From: Cymodocea nodosa
Lineage: Eukaryota; Streptophyta; Magnoliopsida; Alismatales; Cymodoceaceae
Direction of reading: 5' to 3'
Assembly: GCA_036874045.1 (NCBI GenBank)
Contig: CM072339.1
Coordinates: 16,127,501-16,191,500, forward strand
Length of the DNA: 64,000 bases
A program made the position numbers and the translations under genes. Every line of letters begins with the position of its first letter. The stretch's first letter is position 1. Below are positions 1 through 12,678 of the stretch, in pieces. Under the pieces are notes generated by a model. That model was not told where the DNA came from and ran no database searches. It saw only the letters and a list, made by a program, of their open reading frames with translations.

Positions 1-689
1 ACAAAGAACCCCTCCTTCAATGTTTAAACATTACGAACTAATTAGAAATACATTTTTGTTAGTTTTGTCCTCCACTTACAACCTAAGTGGAATGAGCTTT
101 TCAAAACTTTAAATGTAAAGAAAAACTTTGATAATCAAAACATAAAAGCAATAGTCGATTTTCTAAAAATGACTAAAACTCTAATCAAGTTGGAAAATAT
201 AAAACATAAAACATTGAAACTCCATGCTTCTACAAGGGTTGATCTTTGATACCCTCTTAATCAACAAGTCCTATGTGAATGCTTTGGTGTTATGTTGAGC
301 ATTTATGATCTCTTCAGCATTTACACACATTTATAATCATGTATACTCATACATGATCGAATACAAGTTCACTCCATGATCACTAGTTCTTTAACCATGA
401 TTGTGAAAACATGGGTTGATCATTATTCTTCCACTATCTCTAAAATTTTTGTTTAATTTGAATTTTGATATTTGAAACTACACGTTCTTTTTATACACTG
501 TGATCTTGGCATGATCAATAACAAACTCTCATGATTTTCTTGTTATACTATTCTTATAATAAAGTGAAAAATGAATTTTTCCTATAAAATTAATTTTCAT
601 AAAATTTGTTAAATAACTTGGAACAATAATCATAAAATAATAACAAAGTTCTATGAGAAATATAACATTACATTCAGTAAAGTTTGTTC
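1..689. other. AT-rich noncoding stretch
   Basis: No convincing reading frame, RNA gene or element terminus is visible. The sequence is AT-rich with scattered words such as CATGATC and ATGATCA around 330-425. Confidence 0.6.
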
Positions 690-1066
690 AAACATAATGA
701 ACTTATTCTATTGTGTTTAGACTTGTTATTTAATCTAATAGTGTTATGTATATAAAAGTTAAGCATGACAAACTAAATTCATTGAGTTTATGTAAAGTCT
801 ACAAACACATGTTTGTGTGCAAAAATTAAACATAATAAACTAACTTTGTTGAATTTACATAAACAATATAAGCACACATAAGTATAATAAAGATAAACAC
901 AATGGACTAACTTCATTAAGTTTACATAAACCCCACAAGCACTTTATGGAGTTTAAGTCTAAACATAACAAACTAATTTTATTAGATTTATGTGAACACC
1001 ATAGACTCCGTATAAAAGTTGTATGTCTAAACATAATGAACTAATTTCATTAGGTTTACACTTGTG
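690..1066. repeat. degenerate tandem array, about six 67-bp units
   Basis: A core like AAACATAATGAACTAA, followed by a TTCATTAGGTTTACATAAA-like tail, starts near 690, 761, 827, 894, 960 and 1028, a spacing of 66-71 bp. Units are diverged by many substitutions. The core (GGACTAACTTCATTAAGTTT at its best) resembles the hairpin word found in the gypsy and copia LTRs further right, so the array could be an old relative of those LTR repeats; this link is weak. Confidence 0.6.
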
Positions 1067-1372
1067 AATATTTTCATTCACTTATAATTAATTTTTGTAA
1101 ATATTAGCTTTAAGTCATACAAAGATTAAAATAATCATCATCAACAAAACATATGATCCTTAACAATGATATATTTAAACATTCCATTCAAAATTTTGAA
1201 TACTCAAACATAAACTCATAAAGTTAAATAAATTATTTTATTTATAAAATAAAATTAAAATTACATTGTAAGCTATAATGACACAAATATTACATCAAAT
1301 ATTTTTTTATTTGATTCACAATTTCACATTCAAATTTTTAAATTTATCTACAAAATCATTTTGTTGTTATTT

Positions 1373-3035
1373 ACAAACTCGAGCAAGTTTCCAATCTTTA
1401 ATGTATATGAAAGTCTCTAAAATGTTATTTTTTAACCTAATTTTTTTATCATCTAATATATTTTTACTAATATTAAAAGATTATTCATGTGTTATAGAAG
1501 AAGTTGAAATTGTAATTAAATTTTTAGTCATTAAAGATAAAATTGAAAATATATGTTTTTTATTTTTCCACCAATTAATTGCATTAATGTCCATTAAATT
1601 AGGATGACTTATTAAAATATGCTCAAATCATATATTGATGTTGATGATTATGATAGTTATTTTAAATTAGATGAATAATGTATTCATTGTGATCTAAACT
1701 TTATAGCATATAAATCAAACATGTTATTTAAATTTTCTTTTACATTTCAATAGTTACATTAAGTTCTATATTTAAACAATTTTATATCATAATTAATAGT
1801 TTTCTAACAATTTTTATTTTAGTCCTAAGATCTAAGCAAACACTTAATATATATAAAAGAGGTATATTATTCCAATACTTTAAAAAAATTTCTTTCAATT
1901 TTAGAATTATTGGTATAAAAAATGGAAAATTATCATAATTATTAAAAAAAATTGTAATATTATATAAATAATGTATTACATAAATAGAAGTAGAATAATA
2001 TACTTTAGATAATTATTTACTTACATTATAAAAAGGTTTTATAAATTCAAAAAATAATTAACAATTGTAAAATCATTTTCATTTAAAGTAATTGTACTAT
2101 CATCAATTCTACTATTATAATAAGTTTTTATTACTTCTTTATAAAGCAAACAATTAATCATATACATGATTAAATTCTTGTTAATGTTTACTATCAAATA
2201 AAATATAAGTTAATGTACTTTTAATATTTTCAATATAAGGTTTTATTTCTTTAACACCTACTTGAACTATAAGATTAATTATATGACATATACTTCTTTG
2301 ACGAAATAAAGTAAAACTATTTAGTAGAGTTAATTTATTTTTAAACATGAGAATGACTATAGTATTATTAGAAGCATTATCAAAAGTAATATTATCTACT
2401 TTTTCTTTAATTCCATAAAGTTTAAAATTTTTCATAATAATAGGAAAAAATATTTTGAGCATTACGAGGATGATTTCTTTTTCTAGATTTTATTAATCTC
2501 TTTTGTAAAATCAAATCATCATCAATAAAATGTACAGTAATAACAATATATCCTATTTTAGTTTTTCCTTCCTAAATATCTATTGTACATGCTATTAAGG
2601 TATTTATAAAACTCATTACATTAATTAATTTCATTCTAAGCCTATTATAAATCTTAAAAATACCTTATTTGGCGCTATCTTAGAAACATTTTTAAATTAT
2701 TGACAATATGTTTATAAAATATATTCTTAAAAATGTTGACTATCTTCAAAATTAATAGGTAAATTTTGAATAGTAATAAATTTAATATGCAAATCTCTAG
2801 TCCTTCTAACATCATAATGTTATAATGAAATATTAACTTTAAAATTAAAATCAAGTTGAATTTAAATCATTTTATTTTTTTCAATATTTTTAGATTCACA
2901 AGTAACTAAATGTCTACTTAAATGAATTGTACCACTAGAAGTCTTATAAAAGAAGTTTGTATTACAAAATCTTGCAGCTCTACCAGAATGTCATCTTCCA
3001 TAGGTTTTAGTTTTATCTTGAACTTTGAACATAGA
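1373..3035 (-). pseudogene. hAT-family transposase relic
   Basis: Three separated blocks on the minus strand match a plant hAT (BED-finger, ricesleeper-like) transposase in the expected order. A BED-type zinc-finger piece lies near 2885-3010 (GTIHLSRHLVTCESK). The catalytic-core piece is at 2181-2462 and shows ITFDNASNN followed by ICHIINLIVQVGVKEI, the usual DNA-x-N and CxxHxxNL context of the second catalytic Asp. The C-terminal dimerisation piece is at about 1373-1614 (NWWK, LSLMTKNLITISTSS, then KDWKLARV). The frame is broken by stops and by AT-rich degenerate sequence at 1640-2180, so no product is expected. The family excises and reinserts DNA through terminal inverted repeats. This copy looks immobile. 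Confidence 0.82.
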
Positions 3036-3364
3036 GTAGATCTTAAGTTTAGCAGCAATATTTAAAGATACTCCAAAACTTCTAAAGTTTAGGACTATAG
3101 TTTTAACTAAAAAGTTTAAAATTCATTGTCATCAGTGTTGCTAAATCGTTCAAAATTGTAATAGTATTTTATTGAATTTAAGAATTTTTTAACTTGAGGC
3201 TTAGAGAGATTGTGAATTTGAGAGAAGATTTAGAGTTTGTGATTTATAGTATAGATGAGATTATTGAGTTGTGAATATTGAATAAGTTCTAAAGTTTATT
3301 TATAGTTGTCCAACCCCCTCTTCTCCCTCTCCCCCTTCACGCCTTGCCATCGTTAGTGCAAACT

Positions 3365-3556
3365 ATCGTTGCCCACACATTGCCTTGGGCAACGTTCGTT
3401 TTCATGGACCAATGAATGTTGGGCAACATTCACGAAAGCAAACGTTGCAATGCAACATTCAATCGAATATTGCACCAGCCCGTGGGCCTGTGATGACCAG
3501 CAAGGTAGCTTAAGTCAGGTTGGCCCAAGATAGCCTGCTCGTTTGATACCTCTACT
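3365..3556 (-). mobile_element. probable 5' end of the hAT element
   Basis: Upstream of the transposase start lie repeated subterminal words (GCAACGTTC, GGCAACATTCAC, AACGTTGC), typical of hAT ends. Read on the minus strand, the segment ending near 3556 begins AGAGGTATCAAACGAGC, like the terminal repeat of many plant hAT elements, which starts with AGAGGTGTCAAACGGGC-type sequence. No matching left terminal repeat or 8-bp target duplication was found, so the left boundary is unknown. Confidence 0.45.
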
Positions 3557-4020
3557 AGATCAATCATTGCTTACATTTCTACTGTAGTTTTTTCTCCCAC
3601 ACCTTTCCACCAACTACTTTCCCTATCCTTTGTTCTTTTCCTATTGCAACTCTCACCAACTTTTTTCCTTTTCTTCCTTGGTGTTCCTTTCTCCATTCCT
3701 TCCTTTGCTTTTCCACCTCATTCTTTTACTTTATACTTTTAAAGAAGAATGTTTCATATGTTAGTCACATCAAGCACACACAATATGAAAACATATAATT
3801 TCATTACATATGTAAAAGAGAGTACACGAAAACGTACAATTCAAGATTACAATGAAATGATATAACAAGAAGTTCATGTTCACTTCTAAGAGTATTTGAT
3901 ATATTAGTTTGTTTAAGTTCGTATCTAGGAGTGTTTTTTTTTTATTTATAGATAGTTTAAACTCATATTTTAGGTATCTTAATGCATGTAAGGGTACTTC
4001 ATTTATTTGGACATACACCT
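3557..4020. other. pyrimidine-rich noncoding
   Basis: Plus strand is C/T-rich (3570-3740), then AT-rich. No feature recognised; the short minus-strand open frame here has no family features. Confidence 0.5.
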
Positions 4021-4312
4021 AAAATATTTAGATAATTTGGGTATGCATATGGGACCGTCTTGGTAATTTAGAAGTCCACATGGGCACTTTGATAATTTGA
4101 GAATCCATATAGATGGTTTTGGTATTTTGGAGTTCACAAAGGGGCACTTGAACAATTTTGAGGTTTATAAGGGAATTTTGGTAATTTAGGACTCATGAGG
4201 GTATTTTGGTAATTTGAGACTCTTGATGGCATTTTGGTGATTTGCGACCTATGAGAGCATTTTGGTTAATTAGAGCTTTACAAGGGTGTTTAACAATTTC
4301 AAAAGTGTACAG
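4021..4312. repeat. minisatellite, roughly 30-bp units
   Basis: About nine degenerate units built on ATTTTGGTAATTTGAGACTC with a following GGG-containing spacer. Spacing is 29-36 bp. Clearest units run from about 4170 to 4290, where ATTTTGGT recurs every 29-30 bp. Confidence 0.65.
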
Positions 4313-4699
4313 GGATACCACATCTTTTCTTAATGCATGCACGTACTTTAATGTTATGCATAAATGATGATACATATCTTATTTTTAAAATGTATCTCCA
4401 TGTACATATCTTTGTCCTCATATTTTCAAAAGTCATTTGTGTGGATGGGCTACTTTATTTAAGCTCAGTCAATAGTTTTACTTCCTTTAAGAACTAAAAT
4501 GGATTGGGTCGAATAAATCACTAGACATTATATTTTTTTTATTTCTCCAGCATACGGGTCATGCTGTAACATCATTGTACAAGGTCCAATCATCATTGTC
4601 CTTTTCTTTTAATATACGGTCCATTTGTCCTAGCCCGGTCTGTTTAAGAGCCTAATCAACTTTACCTTCTCGTCTTTTTTCAATTTTTAACATATGGGT

Positions 4700-4835
4700 C
4701 TAATCAAAATTTCAAATACGCCGAAGTCGTTATATGTATATTTTTTATCCTTCAACATATTCCTCTTTTTTTTCTTTTTTTTCTTTCTCTTTAGTCGAAA
4801 CCCTAACATTGTTGTTGCCATCAAACCCTAGCACC
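4700..4835 (+). promoter_or_regulatory. gene-like promoter with telo-box words
   Basis: A TATA-like TATATGTATATTTTTT (about 4731) is followed by a CT-rich leader and two AAACCCTA telo-box words (near 4798 and 4825), a layout common in promoters and leaders of plant housekeeping genes. No gene body follows: the plus frames downstream close quickly. It could be a promoter fragment copied here with a transposon, or chance. Confidence 0.25.
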
Positions 4836-6870
4836 ACCATCACCGATGGTTGTCGGTCTGTTTGATAAGGTTGTATGTTTAGGTTGACAAAGGAGAGAAT
4901 GAGGCTTGCCGAAGGTGCAACCCTACCCTCTCGATTTTTCAATTGATTCCACATGTGATGGACAAATGATCTAAGGTCAAGGCATGCGAGCAGCAACAAA
5001 TCTTGATTGGTATATTGGAAAATGAGCAGAGCGTCGACGAGCAAACAAGTGAAAGTGGGGGTTTGTGTAGTTGGGAGATTGGGGAAAATTGAGGGAAAGA
5101 AAATTGTGGAAAATATTTTCTTCTTATTTCTTGTATTTGTATCTTAAGAGAAGAGAAACGAAGGGAGATGACATCTCATCGTCTCCTCTTGTTTTAAGGA
5201 AAACATTTCTTGTCATTTTTTATCTCATCACTTCAAAAATGACATTGACTTGTACCATAATAATTATCAATATAATTTTAATAAATTATAATAATAAATA
5301 ATGTATTATAGTTATAATAGATTAAAATAAATAATAATATTAACGTAATACCAATGAAGTATGATTATAATAATAAATAAATAATAACACATTATAATTA
5401 TATAAATTAAAATAAAAAAATAATGTTCAAGAATGATACTAAATTATAATACCTTAAAGTACAATAATGTTAATATTACAAGAATAAATCATATATTAAC
5501 ATACTTCAGCTCAACTTAATAAGACCTTAAATAAGTAATGTTAATTCCATCACAACTTAATAATATTAAATAATACGTTAACATATTCCAACACAACATA
5601 AACAATATGTTAAATAAATAACATTGAGCGAAAATATTTACTTGAAGATATTGTAGATGAATTAGTTGAAATGAATGCTAATGATCTTAATGAAACTCCT
5701 ACAATTATTGAAGAAAAAGAATATATTATACCAGTGAAATGAGTGTTGAACAAAAAAAAGAGAGTAGCTAATGAAATGTGTGAATAAATTATATTCTCTA
5801 TGTGGCAAAGACATAATATATAACATATAATATAACATTTTGATGTTGTATATTGTCTATTTTTTTTAAAATTTAGATTATAATGAATAATTTTGTTTAT
5901 GTTAATTACAAGCATATTAATTATAGGAAATTTTAATGTATACTCTAATATTTAAAATATTACCTTTCAAATATAATATTTTTCTAATTTATTATTTAAT
6001 TTTTAAAAAATTATTATCTTTTTAATTTCCTATCATTTCATATAATTGTACAAATAGTGCATTTTCCGATTCCTGTCATTTCATCCAATGCACAAGCAAC
6101 ACTATATTTCTATTATATTTCATTATGTCTTATCATTTTCATTTCCTACTATTTCTATCATTTTTGTTATTTCATTTCCTAATAGGAAATGTGCATAAAT
6201 AGGGTTAAAGTGTCTAAAGAGTTGATATGTGAGAAGAGGGCATTCAATGAGAGCTTCTAAAGGTTTGTTGACAAGTGAGGAGAGGGGGTTTTATAGCCAA
6301 ACCCTTTCCAAACATTTGGCCACTCGAATCAGCAAGTGTGACCAACATTAATTCAAGGTATGGATTGCTTGCAATTTTTTGGTGTTGAAGAGTGTGATTT
6401 TCGAGATCATGACAATCTAATTGGGTGTAGTTGTGGTGATGGGCAACAATCAACATGTTGTCATCTCTAACGATCACCTGATTTTTCAAGGAAGGTAGTT
6501 GCAAGTGATAATAAATAGCAAGTCACAATTTCTGCCAAGCAACAACCACAATCATTATACCATTCCTACCCACTTATTGCCCAACTGGGGGTAGAAAGCA
6601 AATGGTGATGGGTGGCAGTGGAGATTGGTTTCTTGTTCTCATCTATCAGTTGCTCAATTGTTCATCACAATTGGTGGTAGGTAGCAACTAGAATTGACAT
6701 ACTAACCTACATATCGTTCACTTGATTTTTTTTCTTTTCACCATCAACAAAGATGTTTGACGAAAATTATGCCATTTAGTCAAGATCGATGAAGATGGCA
6801 TTGGGCACAAATAATTTGACAATTACTAGAAGTGTAATGTACATGAATAATGCTAATCTTGTTTTTAAAG
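4836..6870. other. AT-rich intergenic, no gene recognised
   Basis: Contains TAATAA-rich low-complexity sequence (5260-5600) and repeated TTTCATTTCCTA-like words (6020-6190) that resemble the end of a short MITE, but no paired termini were seen. Open frames here are short and lack recognisable motifs. Confidence 0.5.
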
Positions 6871-6884
6871 AACTATAAGAAATC

Positions 6885-7358
6885 AAGGCATTGATCCATG
6901 GATTCTTGAAATAAAGAGGGAGTTATTAGGATCAAATCAAGGATAAAGCTCAATTGTTATCTACTTTACAAAACTTAAGGGTTTACGGAACAAGCTAAAA
7001 GCATGCAAAGATCTCCCAAAATATACCTATGAAGCTATAAAAGAAATCATAGAAAATGAGTAAAAAGAAAGAGTTTTCTAGTTTCTTGGATTAAATCAAT
7101 CTTATGCTGCCATTAGAGGTCAGATACTTCTCATGCAACCTCTCCCAAACTTAGACAAATGCTATTCTCTTATATTACAAGAAGAAAAGCGAAGGAATAT
7201 AGTTGCACTTAAAGTTATCGATGGAAGTCCTCTTGCTGCAACTACTAAAGGAGAAAAGATGACTGAAGCTTAGAAATTGAAGACTAAGATAGGGAAGGAC
7301 AAACTTGTATGCTCTCATTATAATTGTGTTAGGCATGGATACGTGTTTTTGGCTTAAA
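6885..7358 (+). pseudogene. Ty1/copia gag fragment (C-terminal half)
   Basis: The frame reads through several stops with clear gag features: YFTKLKGLRNKLKAC, then FLGLNQSYAAIRGQILLMQP and SLILQEEKRRNIVAL, the standard core of plant copia gag (UBN2/Retrotran_gag-type). It is followed by a degenerate zinc knuckle beginning CSHYNC. Gag forms the particle shell and binds RNA. Stops include TAA and TAG inside the core, so it is dead. No protease or other pol domains follow; the match ends near 7358 where an LTR-like stretch begins. Confidence 0.75.
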
Positions 7359-7690
7359 GGGTTTCAACTAAGATACAAACTACACGATATATTCCCTATC
7401 TATTCAAACAAATATCACTAGCTTGTATTTCATGTATCTTACTATATCTACATTAATCTTTGTGTAGTCAATACTTGTATTAATCTTTGTGTAGTCAATA
7501 CTTGTATTATAAGTTTGCCATATTTTCTTACTTCTCTAGAAAGTTCCTCCAGTGGCTATATAAATTGTATTACTCCTTATAAATAAAATGTAATGTTGGA
7601 GACATTGTTTTGTGTTCTCAATTGTCCCTTGCTTACCATCTTCATTAACTTCATCATAATATCAATTACCTACTTCATTCATAGCTTCTA
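7345..7690 (+). mobile_element. possible copia LTR fragment
   Basis: Between two gag fragments of the same strand lies noncoding sequence with a TATA-like GGCTATATAAATTG (about 7553) and a downstream AATAAA-like TAAATAAAATG, as in an LTR promoter/polyadenylation region. Ends and primer-binding site are not identifiable. Confidence 0.3.
7452..7505. repeat. perfect 27-bp tandem duplication
   Basis: Two exact, adjacent copies of a 27-bp unit starting ATTAATCTTTGTG and ending ATACTTGT, at 7452-7478 and 7479-7505. Confidence 0.9.
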
Positions 7691-7699
7691 TTAGATCTC

Positions 7700-8105
7700 C
7701 CATCAATGATGAGTCTTAAGACACTTATCTCCACCCTCCCACCACTAATCTTGCTCCATCTTATAACATCTACCATGCTTTTCCCAACCCACTCAATTGA
7801 ACCAACTATTTATCCTAGTCAAGCCAATTCTAGTTAGCTCTTCATGAACTTCAATATTTTGTCAATCCTCACCATCTTGTTCCCTCCATTGACTCTCTAA
7901 CCTATCAAGACTAGAGTAAGGCCAACTACCTCGTTCTGAATTAGATACATGTCACTATTGACCCTACCATCTAGTCTACTCTCACACAAGGTCTTTCTAC
8001 CAAGGATGCCTAGAACCAACTTCAAACTCAATTTACTCTAATTGTTCAATCACATTATAAAGTTCTCTATGACCAACTTCTTACTTTGAAGAAGAGGCCT
8101 AATTA
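7700..8105 (+). pseudogene. Ty1/copia gag fragment (N-terminal half)
   Basis: The stretch near 8005-8105 reads (with a TAG stop) as NQLQTQFTLIVQSHYK then LYDQLLTLKKRPN, matching the part of plant copia gag that precedes the block seen at 6885-7358. Upstream, 7700-7800 shows a P/L/N-rich leader typical of gag N-termini (HAFPNPLN). The reading frame shifts and carries many stops. Because it lies after, not before, the C-terminal-half fragment, the two come from different insertions or a rearrangement. Confidence 0.5.
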
Positions 8106-8136
8106 GTGTTAGGATTATGAAGTTTAACTTTGATAA

Positions 8137-8365
8137 TAAAAAATCATAAGTTAAGTTTAATATACTTAGTTATTTAAATAAAATTAAATTACCTTAAGAT
8201 AGTTGATGATTAAATTACCTTAAGTATATTAATTTAAAAAATCATAAGTTAAGTTTAATATACTTAGTTAATTACCTTAAGTATATTAATTTAAAAAATC
8301 ATAAGTTAAGTTTAATGTACTTAGTTATTTAAATAAAATTAAATTACCTTAAGATAGTTTAATGT
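8137..8365. repeat. three-copy tandem repeat
   Basis: AAAAATCATAAGTTAAGTTT begins units near 8139, 8235 and 8292. The first and third units share an extra ATTTAAATAAAATTAAATTA segment that the middle unit lacks, so the units differ in length (about 96, 57 and 73 bp). Confidence 0.8.
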
Positions 8366-10280
8366 CATAAGTCATGCATCTACCATCATCTTCTTCCCCA
8401 TTTCCCTATTTCTCTATCAACCTCTCTTTCCAAGCTGATGCCCCCTACCATTTAGATGTAGATCGACATCAACATTTGGATCCTTTGCTTGCTTGTCAAT
8501 GTTGTTCACCTCAAGCTCGATGGCAAGTTGACATGTTTGTTCCTCTTCTTCAACATTGAACAAGCAATCTCAATCTCGACCACTAAGAGCTCCGTTGGCC
8601 ACAGAAATGAAACAAGAAGAATATGGTAAATGTAAAAATGCTTTTGTTTGAGAGGGAGACAAGAGAAGGATTAGTTTGATGTTTTTGATGCAAGTTTGTG
8701 TTGCACTTTTATACAAAACAAGGATTGAGAAGATGCCTCATGAATATCTGAATGCCAAAAATCTCTTGACAAAGCACTCATCTTGGGAAATCTTCATACC
8801 AATGGAGAATGCAGAAGAGCAAGCCCATTAGGTGCTCATGATGGAGAGGGACATGGAAATAGTAATATGTTTGCATCTGATCCATTTTGTTAGATTTTGA
8901 TGCTACTTAGCTTTCCATGTGTTTGTTGTTTATGAGTTGGATGGCTTTTACATTATTATTATGACACATCTTTTTTGTTGCATGGGTTCGTGAACAAATA
9001 TGAGTGTCAACCCTTTCCCATGCAATTTTTGAATCGTTTTTTTTGTAAAATTCCTATAGTAAATGTTTCCTATTATTTACATATAAGTATATGATTTAGC
9101 ATTATTATAATTTATATATATACATGTATATAAATATAAATATACCTAATCAAAACTCTCACAATGAAACAAAAAATTGAAAATATTGTTGTGTTTGGTG
9201 TGATGAAATGAAATCTGAATGGAATATGATGATGTATTTGAACTTATCATTATCCTTTTATATGAAAATATTATCACCACATTTTTATATGATCCAAATT
9301 CCATTATTGATAACATTCATGTAATTTAATTAATTTACTCTAAACATTATCAATCATATATTAATATCATTAAATATTATAAATCATATATATTTAGGTT
9401 ACTTATGAAGTTTGTATATTAATATTTTAATATACAAATACATACCATTATTACTTTACTTAACCATTTCAATATACTTTATATGAATTCTACCACTTTC
9501 CAAAACATGCATAAACACAAAATTTATTTTTAATGAATTCTGTTGCTTTCCTATTGATGCACAAACACATAAATTTCTTATTTCTGACAAATTCTAAGGA
9601 TTTTGATTCTAATAAATTTCAAGAATTCCTTCTTGATAGATTTCAGATATACAAATAAACCTTAAGTAGAATAGTAGTAGAATTCAAAGAAATCAATACT
9701 ACACAAAACTTTCTATAAGCCCAAAATTGCCCTCAAAAACCTTCCAAATCTCTTACAAGAGTTGCTACACTTTCAAATATGAGCAAGTTACTAATTAAAG
9801 CACTAAAAACCAATCACAACACAACTAAATTGTAATCCAAACCAATTAAAATTCGCATAGGATTCAGCAAAACAAATGAAACAACCAAACAGTAACACAC
9901 AAACCAGAATTTTACTAAAAACTTGTCTAAAACTACCACCAACACAACCCAAACAACTAAACAGTAAATACCACGCCTAATCTAATGCAAATCTATGACA
10001 AAGAACTAATTAAAATCATAACAGTTAACCCTAAAAAAATGGAACTAAGGCAGAAACAAACGCAACCTGAAAATTAACCTAAAAACTCGAAACTCAATTC
10101 TGCGCTACTCAAACAGACATGTTGATGCTTTCAATAATGAATTAACACATATAAATCTGCAAATATCACTCTAAAACATAACAAAACATAATAGATTCAC
10201 ATATATAATCAAAGATCTATTACAACAACAACAAAGCATGCCAAACAGTACCAAAAGTTAACGATAATATAAATTTTTTA
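8366..10280. other. long stretch without recognised genes
   Basis: AT-rich noncoding. A 61-codon plus frame at 8374-8559 (rich in Pro, Ser, His, Cys) has no family features. 9660-10280 is A-rich with short CAAACA and ACAAC words. Confidence 0.5.
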
Positions 10281-10665
10281 CTACCATACTTGAAACAAAA
10301 CAGTAAAGAAAAACTGAAATAAGGCGAGATCTTCATGCCAGATGTTGCTGATCCTTTGGAGAAGTCCATGTCGATGCGAACACACCTTGAATGGAAGGAT
10401 CGAATGCTGGAAACTTTTGATCTTCACGTAGCTTGAACACTTCACTATTGTGCAAGTCCCTCTACATTGAACCCAAGCTTCCTTCACGTTGAGAGATCAC
10501 GACCGTGTCGTCATTCCACCTAGAACCAACTCCGACGAATCTCCACACCACTACCAAGAAGAACGGGTGAAGAGCATGGGAGAGGCGACAGCTGAAATCC
10601 TGTTTTCCTCCCTCAAACCTCAACGGACGACCCTTGCTTCCTTATAAATACATGGGCTCGTGAGT
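10281..10665 (-). promoter_or_regulatory. possible minus-strand promoter and leader
   Basis: Read on the minus strand, a good TATA box (TATTTATAAGG, about 10640-10650) is followed by a locally GC-richer segment with a 68-codon open frame (10281-10487) of no known family. The base composition differs from the AT-rich surroundings, as in a captured gene 5' end or the promoter of an unrecognised element. Confidence 0.25.
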
Positions 10666-11312
10666 TCACGTCTCATGCATTGTCTCTTCCCAAAATACCC
10701 CTTGACGTGCACACTTGCAACATGTACAAATTTGTCATTTGCTTCATGCAATTTCTTGTATTCAAATCTTCCAAAGTGGTCATTCAATCAATTTATTTCT
10801 TCCTTATACATCTCATCTTAAATAGGAGTAATCTTAATTAGTTGAAAATCTCTACAAGATAAAGTACGTGATACTTAAAGATATCTATTATATTGAAACT
10901 TAGCAAGGTCTTCTACAAATTTTCGCCTCATTAGATATTCCTAGTGTATACCTTTGAGTGTCTATTAAGACTCACATATTATCACTTTCATGGATACTAC
11001 TAGAAGATAGAAAAAAAAGAAAAAAATAAGAGTAATTTTGTTACATTTCACAGATTTTTTTCTTCTTTTTATACCTAATTTCTAATTTTTCCCCTGAAAA
11101 TATTATACTACAAATCCCTGCAAAATTACATCAAAATACCCCTCGTAAAGCACTATATTACATAAAAACATATATATAATTGTACACATTTTAATGTTGA
11201 ACATAAACCATATCTATTTGCTCCATCAATAGCTTTGTATTAATAACTATATAGCTCACAATATTCTAATACATTTTCTTACAAGGAAAACTACCAAAGT
11301 AATTGGTGCGGG
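10666..11312. other. AT-rich noncoding
   Basis: No recognisable feature. Confidence 0.5.
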
Positions 11313-12678
11313 TGTTAAGATCGAGATAGATCATTAAATGGGGTGAATGGTGATTCTCCTTATTTTTAACTTACAACAATAAATGTAAACTAAAATGGTT
11401 GCAGTTTAACTACAGTTCAACAAATTCTTTGATTATCAGAAATTATTTAGAATGATATAAAGTTAATTTGTGCGAACTACTCAAGTTTTGTGATGTGATT
11501 TAAAATAGTAGTACACTGTAAAAAGTGATATCATATCAAGCCACAAGAACACAGAGAATTCTTAGAGTAATTTCCTAATTAAATACGTTTACTCTACAAG
11601 TAACTAAGCTTATACCCTTTTCACAATAACTGGTGTTGCTTCAAAGCTGACACCCCATACAAGTCTGGTGCTCTTATAGATTCAACACATACATTTACTA
11701 CTAATGTTTTTAGTAAGATGAGCACTTGAACCTCATTGTCTTGACTACAATGTCAAGTCCACCCTCCTTAACCTTAAAGGAGTACTAAAGTTTTTTACAA
11801 GAAAATACTACAAAGTTTAGCATCTTAACCCAAAACTAGTTAAGCCCACCCTTCTTTAATTAAGGAGTACCACCTGAAATCCTAGGTAACATCACCACAA
11901 CTCAGTAAGCAATGAAAAGCTTGCAATATAGAAATAAACCTTACAATCCTTTTATTCTTGTAAATAGAATAATAAGAGTCATGCCCAAACAAAGTGTTGT
12001 GCCTAAGAGAGTTCTAAAATGTCATGAAGATATTTGTAATATAGTCAAGTTGCAAATGTGCAGGTTCTTCTACTTAATAATTAAACTTGAGGCCATATTT
12101 TTCTCTAGAATGTGACAATATAGTAGTTAGATTTGGTCATTTGATGATTCATTCTAGCAATAGCTAGTTTTCTTTTTTTGTCTTTGATATATTTGAAAGT
12201 CCGTTTTAGGAAACGGTGATCTGTTTTTCACATATGTAAATAGCAGTCATTTTGTTGTGCTAAAACGGTGATCTAATTGTATAATTTAGATATCTGAATT
12301 TATAGAACTAAAACTTAACTGTTAGCAATCTCAATCATTACTTTATTCCAGTACAGAATTCTTAGTAATACGCAATCTATAAAAATGGATGCCCAAACAA
12401 TCATAATAGTGGTCCATTTTGACATACAGGTTGATTCTAAGTTCCTGTCCTAATAAATAGTGATCCATTGGATAGGAGTGGTCATCCAATTTAATAATTT
12501 CTATTGGACCTAGTAATGTTATGAGCAATTGCCCAATTATTAGATGTTGGTGGCCCAAACCAGAGAATACAGAATAGCAATTCCTAAGAAGATACTTCTA
12601 GTAACCAATTACCAATGATCTATTCTAAAAAGATTGTGTACTAACTGTGTTCCTCTTAGAAATGGTTACTAAAACATC
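11313..12678. mobile_element. copia-type LTR fragment (outer)
   Basis: Begins TGTTAAGATCGAGATAG and soon GGGGTGAATGGTGA, the terminal signature of copia LTRs in this window (compare 22455). It contains repeated GGTGATCCATT-like words (12210, 12260, 12415, 12465). It is interrupted at 12678 by a solo LTR; sequence with the same words resumes after 14231. The far end was not identified. Confidence 0.45.

Noticed and set aside
234-262. Possible left terminal repeat of the hAT element (GATACCCTCTTAA)
   Set aside because: It has the same orientation as the right end rather than the inverse, and no target duplication was seen.
1278-1607. 109-codon plus-strand open frame
   Set aside because: It is the antisense shadow of the hAT C-terminal domain read on the minus strand.
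3770-4375. Minus-strand open frames of 60-82 codons
   Set aside because: They overlap a minisatellite and AT-rich sequence and show no protein features.
4745-5044. 99-codon minus-strand open frame
   Set aside because: It ends in a low-complexity Lys/Glu run produced by a CT-rich leader of the opposite strand; no family features.
5640-5760. Acidic plus-strand reading (EDIVDELVEMNANDLNE)
   Set aside because: Too short and without a recognisable family or start.
8135-8365. CRISPR-like array
   Set aside because: Repeats are directly adjacent with no unique spacers and the context is a plant genome.
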